This document shows, piece by piece, positions 14,239 through 22,484 of a stretch of DNA of 57,716 bases. Positions within the stretch are counted from its first letter, which is position 1. Each line of letters starts with the position of its first letter. The stretch comes from an uncultured Parabacteroides sp. (GTDB lineage: Bacteria; Bacteroidota; Bacteroidia; Bacteroidales; Tannerellaceae), in contig CAAGLQ010000244.1 of assembly GCA_900770835.1 (NCBI GenBank), forward strand, positions 1 to 57,716, written 5' to 3'. The notes below the pieces were generated by a model that saw only the letters and a list, made by a program, of their open reading frames with translations, had not been told where the DNA came from and did not search any database. The position numbers and the translations under genes are program-made.

Positions 14239-16218
14239 TTATAGGTCGAACTCTAACCAGGCTAAATTAAAGCAGTAATAAATACGGCTACTCAGTAAAT
14301 GGATGAGGTTATCGGGCGTTTGAGTGGCGGCTAAGTAGCCACGAGGTTCCGCATGGGTCTGATCCATCAGGAAGAACTGTGTCCAAGCCCCACCGTTGAG
14401 ATAACGCTCAACGCTATCAGTGAGCAATTTTTGGACCGGCCAGGTCTTTCCGTCATCGTAAGAGAGGGCGGCATAGAGGCCATAACCTCGATAAGCTACT
14501 CCCTCTCGATCCGGAAAAAGAAGCCCCTTCTCCGCAGAGCGTAGCGGATGGTCGGTGAAAGAGAGGAGCAACAAAGGTCCTTCGTTCAATCGCCTAAGCA
14601 CCAAGCGTTGTCCACCGTCAATGGGAGGGAATGGAGAGGCCTCATAGCTCCAAGTGCGTCCACCATCGGTGGAACGGCTCATCGGCATACGAGGTTTTCC
14701 CTCCTTATCGGGCAGGCTATTGCCCCGTCCGAATGCCATCAGCGATCCATCGTTGAGCTGCACAATGCCCGCATGGATACCTGCGATGGTCGATCCTGTT
14801 CCTCCGGGTTTAAAATCGGGTAGGGGAGCGCCATCCCAAGGATCTTCCCAGGTGTGGCCACCGTCCCGACTGATATGGATGGCTGTGCCATCATAGCTGC
14901 CGGGTCCCGCATCACAGGCTTGGATCAACCATCCCTCACGGGTGCGAATCGTTCCGGCAATGACTTGATGCCGTTTCGTATGCCGCGGTGCGACGATACG
15001 GGGTGCGCTCCAAGTTGCTCCATTATCTTGGCTGGTGCGTATCACCATCATCAGGTTCTGCCAATCGCCAGCCGCCTCCACGCCATTCAGGTGATAGAGT
15101 GTGCCCTGCCCATCATTGAGCAGAGCCAGTCCGGTCATGTTCCGATCGGGAACTTTGAAGAATAGCGAAGCCTCCTCCCATTGGTCACTTCCGGCTCGGA
15201 GCCGTGAGGCCAGCACCACCATGTCGCGTCCGTTCTCTTGATCGGCGGAAAACCAAGTGGCTAACAGATCGCCATTGTCACACCAGGTAATAGCTGGCTG
15301 GTGGTTATGCCGGAAAAAGGGCGTTCCTGAATCATAAGCCGGACGCACTATATATACAGCCGGCTGACGAAAGATAGCTTGGTGCGTAGGCTGCCAATCT
15401 GTTTTCTTCACTTGTGAAACCGCTATTTGATGCAACGGCAGCGGCAGATCCTCCTGATGCAGCGTGGGTATGGGTGTAAAATCGCTTTGCACCACCCGGA
15501 AACCCGTCAGGGCATGTCGGTCGGAGGGTAACATCGCCATGCGGTTGGCGCTACGCAAATATTTCTCGGGTGTGTGGTGGCTTCCTCCACGTGTCACTCG
15601 ATACAATCCCTCTGTATAACCAGCTGGATCCGTTTGGGGAGTAGCAGGGTAGAGGCCATACCAATCGAGGCACCATTCCTCCACATTGCCGTGCATGTCA
15701 TACAGCCCGAACGCATTGGGTTTCGTTTGCCCTACTCGCAAAGAAACCGGCTGATAGTCACGGGCAATGCGCTGTTGCTTTTGCATCTCTCCGGGCAAGC
15801 CATCTCCGGTATAGAAGGGATAGGTGGTACCCGCCCGACAGGCATATTCCCATTCCGCTTCTGTGGGCAGACGATAACGCTTCCCCTCCTTTTTACTCAG
15901 CCATTCACAGAAGGAGACCGCCTCCTCGTAACTGACATAGACAACCGGCTCATCATCCGCAAATGAGATGCCATCGGTGCCTCTTAATGCCCGATGCTCC
16001 GGACAAAACGCCTCGAACTGCGCATTGGTCACCTCTGTCTGGCCCATCCGAAAGGCATGGGAAATGGTTACCCGATGAACCGGGGCCTCGTCATAATCCT
16101 CCCCCTCACCTAATGAACCTTGATAGAAATGGCCGGCCGGGATCTCGACCATAGGTAGCCATTCCGTTTGCTGTGCCATCGCAGTGGAACCGAGTAACGC
16201 AAATATGAATTTTTTCAT
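14239..16218 (-). CDS. Secreted two-domain protein: FGE/SUMF1-like domain fused to a sialidase-fold (Asp-box) domain
   Basis: The 659-residue protein starts with a signal peptide (MKKFIFALLGSTAMAQQ); I chose this ATG (16218) over one 7 codons upstream. Residues about 20-243 form a formylglycine-generating-enzyme-like domain: GHFYQGS, VTNAQFEAF, YRLPTEAEWEYACRAG, GLYDMHGNVEEWCLDWY, RGGSHH and ALTGFRVV. The cysteine pair that true FGE uses is not present near the C-terminal RGGS region, so it probably does not make formylglycine. Residues about 290-655 carry four Asp boxes (SQDNGATW 396-403, SRDGGHTW 450-457, STDGGRTW 516-523, SYDDGKTW 586-593), a six-bladed sialidase-like propeller. The substrate is unknown. 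Terminators on both sides suggest a single-gene unit. Confidence 0.87.
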   Translation of the reverse strand: MKKFIFALLGSTAMAQQTEWLPMVEIPAGHFYQGSLGEGEDYDEAPVHRVTISHAFRMGQTEVTNAQFEAFCPEHRALRGTDGISFADDEPVVYVSYEEAVSFCEWLSKKEGKRYRLPTEAEWEYACRAGTTYPFYTGDGLPGEMQKQQRIARDYQPVSLRVGQTKPNAFGLYDMHGNVEEWCLDWYGLYPATPQTDPAGYTEGLYRVTRGGSHHTPEKYLRSANRMAMLPSDRHALTGFRVVQSDFTPIPTLHQEDLPLPLHQIAVSQVKKTDWQPTHQAIFRQPAVYIVRPAYDSGTPFFRHNHQPAITWCDNGDLLATWFSADQENGRDMVVLASRLRAGSDQWEEASLFFKVPDRNMTGLALLNDGQGTLYHLNGVEAAGDWQNLMMVIRTSQDNGATWSAPRIVAPRHTKRHQVIAGTIRTREGWLIQACDAGPGSYDGTAIHISRDGGHTWEDPWDGAPLPDFKPGGTGSTIAGIHAGIVQLNDGSLMAFGRGNSLPDKEGKPRMPMSRSTDGGRTWSYEASPFPPIDGGQRLVLRRLNEGPLLLLSFTDHPLRSAEKGLLFPDREGVAYRGYGLYAALSYDDGKTWPVQKLLTDSVERYLNGGAWTQFFLMDQTHAEPRGYLAATQTPDNLIHLLSSRIYYCFNLAWLEFDL

Positions 16219-16232
16219 GGTTGGTTGACTTG

Positions 16233-16273
16233 AAAACAAAAGGGTGACACCCTTGCCTGGAATGTCACCCTCT
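16233..16273 (-). terminator. Rho-independent terminator after fumarase
   Basis: On the minus strand GGGTGACA pairs with TGTCACCC (16242-16249 with 16263-16270), followed by TTTTGTTTT. Confidence 0.75.
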
Positions 16274-16296
16274 TAACTTAGAAAATCAATATGCGA

Positions 16297-17925
16297 TTAG
16301 CAACGGGGCTTCAATTGCTTGAAGAAATCGTTACCCTTGTTATCTACCAAAATGAATGCGGGGAAGTCCACTACCTCAATCTTCCAGATCGCCTCCATAC
16401 CCAGCTCCGGATACTCTACGCACTCAATGCTCTTGATGTTGTTCTGTGCCAAGATCGCAGCCGGGCCACCGATAGAACCTAAGTAGAAACCGCCATGCTT
16501 CTTACAAGCATCCGTTACCTGCTGGCTACGATTACCCTTCGCCAACATGATCATACTACCACCGTGGCTCTGGAAGAGATCCACGTAGGGATCCATACGT
16601 CCGGCAGTCGTCGGGCCCATTGAACCACAAGCCATACCTGCCGGGGTCTTCGCAGGACCTGCATAGTAGATGGGATGATCTTTGATATATTGCGGAAGCT
16701 CCTCTCCTCGATCCAAGCGCTCTTTCAATTTTGCGTGTGCGATGTCACGACCCACGATGATCGTACCGTTCAACGAGAGGCGAGTGGCCACCGGATACTT
16801 ATCGAGGATCTTCAAAACGTCTGCCATCGGCTGATTCAGGTCAATCTTAACCGCATCACCCTCACCGGCTTGACGCAACTCCTCCGGAATCAGCTCTGCA
16901 GGATTCGAGTCGAGTTTCTCAATCCAGATACCCTCTTTATTGATCTTACACTTGATATTACGGTCAGCTGAACAGCTTACACCCAAACCGATCGGGCAAG
17001 ATGCGCCGTGGCGAGGCAAACGTACGATGCGTACGTCGTGAGCCATATACTTACCGCCGAACTGTGCGCCCAAACCAATCTTGTAAGCCTCCTCAAGTAC
17101 CTGCTTCTCCAGCTCTACGTCGCGGAAAGCACGGCCATACTCGTTACCGGTTGTCGGCAACTCATCATAATAATGGGTAGAAGCCAACTTCACGGTCAAC
17201 AGGTTCTTCTCCGCAGAGGTACCACCAATCACAAAAGCAATGTGGTAAGGAGGACAAGCGGCTGTACCCAACGTCTTCATCTTCTCTACCAAGAAGGGAA
17301 CCAAAGTGTTCGGATTCAACACGGCCTTTGTCTCTTGATACAGATAGGTCTTGTTGGCAGAGCCACCACCCTTTGTCACGCAAAGGAACTCATACTCCAT
17401 ACCCTCAGTGGCCTCGATGTCGATCTGAGCCGGCAAGTTGCACTTGGTGTTGACCTCATCATACATATTCAACGGGGCATTCTGCGAATAGCGCAAGTTC
17501 TCCTCGGTATAGGTCTTGTAAACGCCCTCAGAAAGCGCCTCCTCATCGCAGTAACCGGTCCAAACCTGCTGACCCTTCTCGCCGTGGATAATCGCCGTAC
17601 CCGTATCTTGGCAGATAGGCAGCTTACCCTTCACAGCCACCTCGGCATTGCGCAGGAAGGTCAAGGCTACATATTTATCATTATCACTCGCCTCAGGATC
17701 ACGAAGGATCTTCGCTACCTGCTCATTGTGAGAACGACGCAACATGAACGAAACATCGCGGAAAGCGGCATTCGCCATGGCCGTCAAGCCCTCCTTGGCG
17801 ATCTTCAATATCGGTTTCCCCTCAAACTCAGAGACGGAAACATAATCTTTTGTCAACAAATAATACTCTGTCTGATCCGGTCCTTTCTGGAACATCGGCT
17901 CATAGTGAAACGGAGGTGTTGCCAT
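16297..17925 (-). CDS. Fumarate hydratase, class I (Fe-S)
   Basis: The 542-residue protein is a one-chain class I fumarase with both the alpha region (KLPICQDTGTAI; TKGGGSANKTYL; HYEL-like DELPTTGNEYGRAFRD) and the C-terminal beta region (LNGTIIVGRDIAHAKLKERLDRGEELP; YYAGPAKTPAGMACGSMGPTTAGRMD; GGFYLGSIGGPAA). These enzymes bind a [4Fe-4S] cluster through three cysteines and interconvert fumarate and malate. In anaerobic Bacteroidales this step belongs to the reductive branch from oxaloacetate to succinate, and it fits with pckA in the same window. Oxygen sensitivity is expected from the family. It appears monocistronic. Confidence 0.94.
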   Translation of the reverse strand: MATPPFHYEPMFQKGPDQTEYYLLTKDYVSVSEFEGKPILKIAKEGLTAMANAAFRDVSFMLRRSHNEQVAKILRDPEASDNDKYVALTFLRNAEVAVKGKLPICQDTGTAIIHGEKGQQVWTGYCDEEALSEGVYKTYTEENLRYSQNAPLNMYDEVNTKCNLPAQIDIEATEGMEYEFLCVTKGGGSANKTYLYQETKAVLNPNTLVPFLVEKMKTLGTAACPPYHIAFVIGGTSAEKNLLTVKLASTHYYDELPTTGNEYGRAFRDVELEKQVLEEAYKIGLGAQFGGKYMAHDVRIVRLPRHGASCPIGLGVSCSADRNIKCKINKEGIWIEKLDSNPAELIPEELRQAGEGDAVKIDLNQPMADVLKILDKYPVATRLSLNGTIIVGRDIAHAKLKERLDRGEELPQYIKDHPIYYAGPAKTPAGMACGSMGPTTAGRMDPYVDLFQSHGGSMIMLAKGNRSQQVTDACKKHGGFYLGSIGGPAAILAQNNIKSIECVEYPELGMEAIWKIEVVDFPAFILVDNKGNDFFKQLKPRC

Positions 17926-17979
17926 AACAGATAAATTTAGTATTTGATCAATTATATATTAGTATATCTTTCAGACGGG

Positions 17980-17987
17980 CAAACTTA
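17980..17987 (-). promoter_or_regulatory. Bacteroidota -7 box (TAAGTTTG) of fumarase
   Basis: Reads TAAGTTTGC on the minus strand, 54 bases before the start codon, in a 282-base divergent gap. Confidence 0.5.
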
Positions 17988-18194
17988 GCGAAAAAAGCTG
18001 ATAGTTGGTTACTCGTCTTGCGTAAATCAGAATAAAATATCAATTTCTTGGGTGCGGAGCTATTTTGCCGATCATTCTTTTACCTTGCTGCAATGACTTC
18101 TACTTCTCGTTTGTGGTTGAGACTAATGCTTGAATCAAGTCGATGAAAACTTCAGATATATTGCTGCCCATTAGGATGCGTTCACAAAAATAAC

Positions 18195-18202
18195 TACTTT
18201 TG
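18195..18202 (+). promoter_or_regulatory. -7 box (TACTTTTG) very close to the protease start
   Basis: Matches TAnnTTTG but ends only 5 bases before the ATG at 18208, so a transcript from here would have almost no leader. No -33 element is clear; it may be fortuitous. Confidence 0.35.
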
Positions 18203-18207
18203 GCGTT

Positions 18208-20457
18208 ATGAAACTGTTATTTATTAGAAGTATCCTGAGGGCAATCGGATTGTTATTCGTTATGCCCCTTGTTGCCCAAGTTAGTCATGGAGGTCATCCG
18301 CTTCCTCTATCCGTTTTACGCAGTGCTATGGCAAATGAACAGTTGTTTGAGACTTTGCCCTCCTTCGATCTGCAAGAGCAACTTCGCATAGATTCGTTGG
18401 AGCAAACAGATCTGCGCAATGGCTTTCATTTCGCCTATAAGTTCATGACCGATTATACGCCCGACAATTCCGGCGTGCGTTTCACGACTGCGGAAGGTAC
18501 GAAGGTGTGGCGTTTAGGCCTCCACTCCCCCGGTGCCCTATCACTGAATGTTTTATTCAGTGAATATGAGTTGCCGGAAGGGGCACAGCTGTTCCTCTAC
18601 AACGCCGATCAAAGTAAAGTGTTAGGGGCTTTCAACCACCTCAACAATTCCGAGTTGGCTTTGCTCCCGATCGCTCCCATTGAGGGCGATAGCTTAATCA
18701 TTGAATACCAAGAGCCTGCGGCAGCGGCTTTTCGAGGTAAGTTATGTGTAGGAGAGGTAAATCATGGCTACCGGAGTTTGAGAGGATTAGAGCCAAGTGA
18801 TAATACCTCTTCCAACAGTGCTTCTCCTGCCTTGATTTGCTATCAAGATAGCGATGAACAGTTGGAGCAACTTCGCCGCAGCGTAGTACTTTTGATTATC
18901 GATGGCCAAACGGGATGCACCGGAGTCTTGGTAAACAACACGGCACAAGACGGTCGCCCCTATCTATTAACGGCCTCACACTGCTTGAATAAACTTTTTC
19001 AAGTGAAGAATCCCGATTACGAAGCTGTGGCGGGACGCATTGTCTGTTTTTACCAATTTGAGAGTCCCTTCTGTGGCACAATCCTACGAGGCACAGAGGA
19101 GTTAAGCACCGCCTCCGCCCATTATCGCGCCGTGGATGAGGAGGGCGACATGGCTCTATTGGAGCTTTTGGAAACTCCACCTGTCTATTACCAACCCTAT
19201 TATGCTGGTTGGAACATCAACGAACAAAGTTCAGGCCTGTTTACCGGGTTGCATCACCCCAACTATACCGTCAAGCGTTTTTGCTTAACGGACCAAGTGG
19301 AACCAAGCACCTTCGACATTGCAGAGATGAAGTTTTATGAGCAAGCCCATTGGCAGGTGTCGAAATGGCAAATTGGTTATACCAACGCAGGTTCCTCGGG
19401 AAGTCCGCTTTTTAATGCGCAAGGCGAGGTAATTGGCGCACTCACGGGAGGTAATTCTACCGCAAGCAAACCGGTGAATGATTACTATTATCGACTCTCT
19501 GCCACTTGGAATACGAAAGCCGAGCCTGAGCATCAACTTAGCCATTGGTTGAACCCGCAAGGAAATGGACAAACCTCTTGCATAGGCTTAGATCCTTATG
19601 CGGCCGCTCCCGCTTACCGATTGAGCAATGTGGCCGCATCGGGGCATCAAGAAGAAGCGGAAGCCGCCTTCTATGATGAAGGCAATGAGGCACCTTTGTT
19701 CGGTAATAACCCTTTAGGTATAGAGGCATTCGCAGAGGGTTATCAAGCGAACGGCAAGGCCACACTGCATGGAGCCTATATCGTGACACCCCCTTGTGGT
19801 AGTGGGTATGCGAATATGGAGGTAGAAATTGTGGTTTACCATGGAGTCCCAAGTCCCTCTACCCTATTATATAAGGAGCGTTTCAAGCCCACCTACACCA
19901 ATTTGGCGCTCACGAATCAAGATTTCCAAGAGAGCACCAAGTCACTCAACCGCTCGCAAGAGACTTTCGTGCCATTCAGTCAACCGGTGGCAGTGAACGG
20001 AACATTCTACATCGGTTATCAATTCGTACAAATGGATGACACCTATTTTTCCGCCTATAGCCTTCCCAAGGGGGTGAGCAGCCAAAATACGACCTGGTTG
20101 AAGACAGCTAACGGATGGAAACCGGCCACTGAAGTACATGGCTTTGGTTACAGCACGTCGCTTTTCATTGATCCTGTCATCCAATACGGAAGCAGTGTGG
20201 CGAATGAAGCCGTTGCATCCAATCAAGACCTGCCACTGATCTGCCAAGGCATCTCCAAAGGTGTCTATCATGTATGGCTACCTGAAGGAGATGAACAAGC
20301 CACTTATCAGGTAACGACAGTGAACGGTCGAGTCATCGAGGAGGGGCAGTTGACAGGAACAGCTTCTACATTGCGCCTCCATGCAGCGACAGCAGGGATT
20401 CATTTGCTCACCGTACGTTGCGGACAGCATTCGCAAACCCTCAAAATAGGCTTATAG
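18208..20457 (+). CDS. Secreted trypsin-like serine protease (lysyl-endopeptidase-like) with T9SS-type C-terminal domain
   Basis: The 749-residue precursor has a signal peptide (about residues 1-24), a propeptide-like N-terminal region, and a chymotrypsin-fold protease. The triad is His258 (LTASHCLN), Asp314 (GDMALLEL) and Ser397 (NAGSSGSPLFN), the layout of the Achromobacter lysyl endopeptidase group. A beta-rich region follows (about 470-670). The last 75 residues (VYHVWLPEGDEQATYQV ... TAGIHLLTV ... LKIGL) look like a type A sorting domain of the type IX secretion system. If so, it is exported across the outer membrane and anchored or released at the surface. No T9SS component gene is in the window, so export is inference. 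Lys preference is also unproven. Confidence 0.84.
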   Translation: MKLLFIRSILRAIGLLFVMPLVAQVSHGGHPLPLSVLRSAMANEQLFETLPSFDLQEQLRIDSLEQTDLRNGFHFAYKFMTDYTPDNSGVRFTTAEGTKVWRLGLHSPGALSLNVLFSEYELPEGAQLFLYNADQSKVLGAFNHLNNSELALLPIAPIEGDSLIIEYQEPAAAAFRGKLCVGEVNHGYRSLRGLEPSDNTSSNSASPALICYQDSDEQLEQLRRSVVLLIIDGQTGCTGVLVNNTAQDGRPYLLTASHCLNKLFQVKNPDYEAVAGRIVCFYQFESPFCGTILRGTEELSTASAHYRAVDEEGDMALLELLETPPVYYQPYYAGWNINEQSSGLFTGLHHPNYTVKRFCLTDQVEPSTFDIAEMKFYEQAHWQVSKWQIGYTNAGSSGSPLFNAQGEVIGALTGGNSTASKPVNDYYYRLSATWNTKAEPEHQLSHWLNPQGNGQTSCIGLDPYAAAPAYRLSNVAASGHQEEAEAAFYDEGNEAPLFGNNPLGIEAFAEGYQANGKATLHGAYIVTPPCGSGYANMEVEIVVYHGVPSPSTLLYKERFKPTYTNLALTNQDFQESTKSLNRSQETFVPFSQPVAVNGTFYIGYQFVQMDDTYFSAYSLPKGVSSQNTTWLKTANGWKPATEVHGFGYSTSLFIDPVIQYGSSVANEAVASNQDLPLICQGISKGVYHVWLPEGDEQATYQVTTVNGRVIEEGQLTGTASTLRLHAATAGIHLLTVRCGQHSQTLKIGL

Positions 20458-20545
20458 GATCCCTATCACGTAATCATGTGTCATTAATTTGCGTGAATAT
20501 TAAATATTTTCATGTTGAGATACACCACATGAAGAAAAAAATAAG

Positions 20546-20554
20546 TAGTTTTGC
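20546..20554 (+). promoter_or_regulatory. Bacteroidota -7 box (TAGTTTTGC) of the TPR lipoprotein gene
   Basis: A TAnnTTTG match giving a leader of about 65 bases. No clear -33. Confidence 0.55.
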
Positions 20555-20626
20555 GCGATAATGGGAATGATAAACAAACGAAGTGAATATAGTAACATTA
20601 TAACATTTTAAACTTACATCAAAATT

Positions 20627-22318
20627 ATGAACAAAAAGTTTTTCTTGCCATTCTTCGTATTGGCAGCCATTTTGACGCTTTCTTCTTGTTCTAACAAGTT
20701 GAAGCCGTTGGCAGAACAGTACATTAAGGCTGAGCCGCAGCCGCTTGAGGCAATTGGTGGCAAAGTACCTGTGACAATCAACGCAACTTTCCCCGCTAAG
20801 TGGTTTAACAAGAACGCCGTGGTTACCGTAACTCCGGTATTGCGTTACCAAGGCGGTGAGGCTTGGGGTACAGCTTACACTTACCAAGGTGAGAAGGTTA
20901 AGGGCAACAATCAGGTGATCCCACAGGCAGCTGGTGCCAACGTAACCATGAAATCTGCTTTCACTTACAAGCCTGAGATGAAGAAGTCAGAGTTGTATTT
21001 GACTTTCGATGCAAAGATCAAAAATAAGGTGGTTAAATTGCCGGACGTAAAGATCGGTGAAGGCGTGATTGCTACTTCTGCATTGGCTGACGCAGCTACG
21101 GCCACTGCCGCTATCGCAGCTGACAAGTTCCAGCGTATCATCAAGGAGGCTCACGATGCAAACATCATGTTCTTGATCCATCAAGCTAACTTGCGTGCGA
21201 GCGAGACAAACTCTGCTGCTATCAAGGAGTGGAAAGAGTTGGTTAAGAACGCAGACGAGGCTCCCAACCAGAACGTAGCTATCGAGATCAGCGCTTACGC
21301 TTCTCCTGATGGTGGTGTGAAGTTGAACACTGGCTTGGCTGAGAATCGTGAGGGCAACACCTCTAAGTATTTGGCTAAGGAGTTGAAGAAGATGAAGGTT
21401 GAGGTTCCGGTTGACGCTCGTTATACCGCTCAGGACTGGGATGGCTTTAAGGAGCTTGTTTCTAAGTCTAACTTGCAGGATAAGGACTTGGTATTGCGCG
21501 TATTGTCTATGTATCAGGATCCGGAGACTCGTGAGAAAGAGATCAAGAACATTTCTGCTGTTTACTCAGACCTGGCTGAGACGATCTTGCCGCAGTTGCG
21601 TCGTTCTCGCTTGACTGCTAACGTAGAGATCATTGGTAAGTCTGATGAGGAGATCTCTTCTTTGGCTAAGAGCAACCCGAAAGAGTTGAATATCGAGGAG
21701 ATTCTGTACGCAGCTACGTTGACAAACAACGATGCTGAGAAGATGGCTATCTATACAAAGGCTTCTGAGCTTTATCCGAACTGCTACCGCACTTGGAACA
21801 ACATCGGTATGATGGCGTTCAAGGCTGGTGATTTGAACAAGGCAGAGCAAATGTTCAACAAGTCCAACTCTGTGAAGAACAATCCGGAGGCTAACATGAA
21901 CTTAGGTTTGATCGCTTTGACGAAGGGTGATCAGGCAAAGGCTCAGCAGTTGTTCGGTAGTGCTTCTGGCGTTAACGAGTTAGGTGAGGCATTAGGCGTG
22001 CTTTACTTAGAGCAGGGTGAGTGGGCTAAGGCTGCTAACTCTTTCGGTTCTGTAAAGACCAACAACGCTGCTTTGGCACAGATCTTGGTGAAGGACTACA
22101 GCAAGGCTTCTCAGACTTTGAACGGTGTAGCTAATCCTGATGCAACTACGGCTTATTTGAAGGCTATCGTTGCTGCTCGTACAAACGACGCTAAGGGTGT
22201 TGTAAGCAACTTGAAGGCTGCTATCGCTAAGGATAAGAGCATGGCTAAAGAGGCAGCTATTGACTTGGAGTTTGCTAAATATGCTAACAATGCTGACTTT
22301 CAGGCTTTGGTTAAGTAA
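20627..22318 (+). CDS. Outer-membrane-type lipoprotein with OmpA-like region and TPR repeats
   Basis: The 563-residue precursor has a lipoprotein signal ending LTLSSC, with Cys21 as the lipidated residue. Residues about 25-140 are a beta-rich domain. Residues about 215-340 resemble an OmpA C-terminal peptidoglycan-binding domain (VAIEISAYASPDGGVKLNTGLAENR, then a late RSRLTANVEII). From about 350 to the end come TPR-type helical pairs (YPNCYRTWNNIGMMAFKAGDLNKAEQMF and its repeats). This suggests an envelope lipoprotein tying the outer membrane to the cell wall and docking partners through TPRs. Codons are extremely uniform (TTG, AAG, GCT, GGT), a sign of high expression. It has its own promoter and strong terminator. 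The exact role is not known to me. Confidence 0.8.
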   Translation: MNKKFFLPFFVLAAILTLSSCSNKLKPLAEQYIKAEPQPLEAIGGKVPVTINATFPAKWFNKNAVVTVTPVLRYQGGEAWGTAYTYQGEKVKGNNQVIPQAAGANVTMKSAFTYKPEMKKSELYLTFDAKIKNKVVKLPDVKIGEGVIATSALADAATATAAIAADKFQRIIKEAHDANIMFLIHQANLRASETNSAAIKEWKELVKNADEAPNQNVAIEISAYASPDGGVKLNTGLAENREGNTSKYLAKELKKMKVEVPVDARYTAQDWDGFKELVSKSNLQDKDLVLRVLSMYQDPETREKEIKNISAVYSDLAETILPQLRRSRLTANVEIIGKSDEEISSLAKSNPKELNIEEILYAATLTNNDAEKMAIYTKASELYPNCYRTWNNIGMMAFKAGDLNKAEQMFNKSNSVKNNPEANMNLGLIALTKGDQAKAQQLFGSASGVNELGEALGVLYLEQGEWAKAANSFGSVKTNNAALAQILVKDYSKASQTLNGVANPDATTAYLKAIVAARTNDAKGVVSNLKAAIAKDKSMAKEAAIDLEFAKYANNADFQALVK

Positions 22319-22342
22319 TTAATTCAAACATGATAAGGTTTT

Positions 22343-22380
22343 AGCCCCCTTTCGGGAGATTCCGAGAGGGGGCTTTCTTT
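22343..22380 (+). terminator. Rho-independent terminator after the TPR lipoprotein gene
   Basis: AGCCCCCT pairs with AGGGGGCT, with an inner TTCGG/CCGAG helix, followed by TTTCTTTG. Confidence 0.92.
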
Positions 22381-22422
22381 GTCCCAGAAACACCTGGATA
22401 TATTGAAAAGATGGTTCGCATT

Positions 22423-22454
22423 TTTGACATGTGCTATAGAATTCATAGTTTTGC
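22423..22454 (+). promoter_or_regulatory. MFS gene promoter, TTTG-N19-TAGTTTTG
   Basis: A -33 TTTG at 22423-22426, exactly 19 bases, and the -7 box TAGTTTTGC at 22446-22454, a full Bacteroidota consensus match. The start codon follows 30 bases later. Confidence 0.8.
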
Positions 22455-22484
22455 GTCACAATTAGAACTAAACCAGAGTTAGAT

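Noticed and set aside
17008..17934. Long open frame of 308 codons on the plus strand inside fumarase
   Set aside because: It is antisense to an unmistakable class I fumarase, has no recognisable domain, and follows from the codon bias of the true strand.
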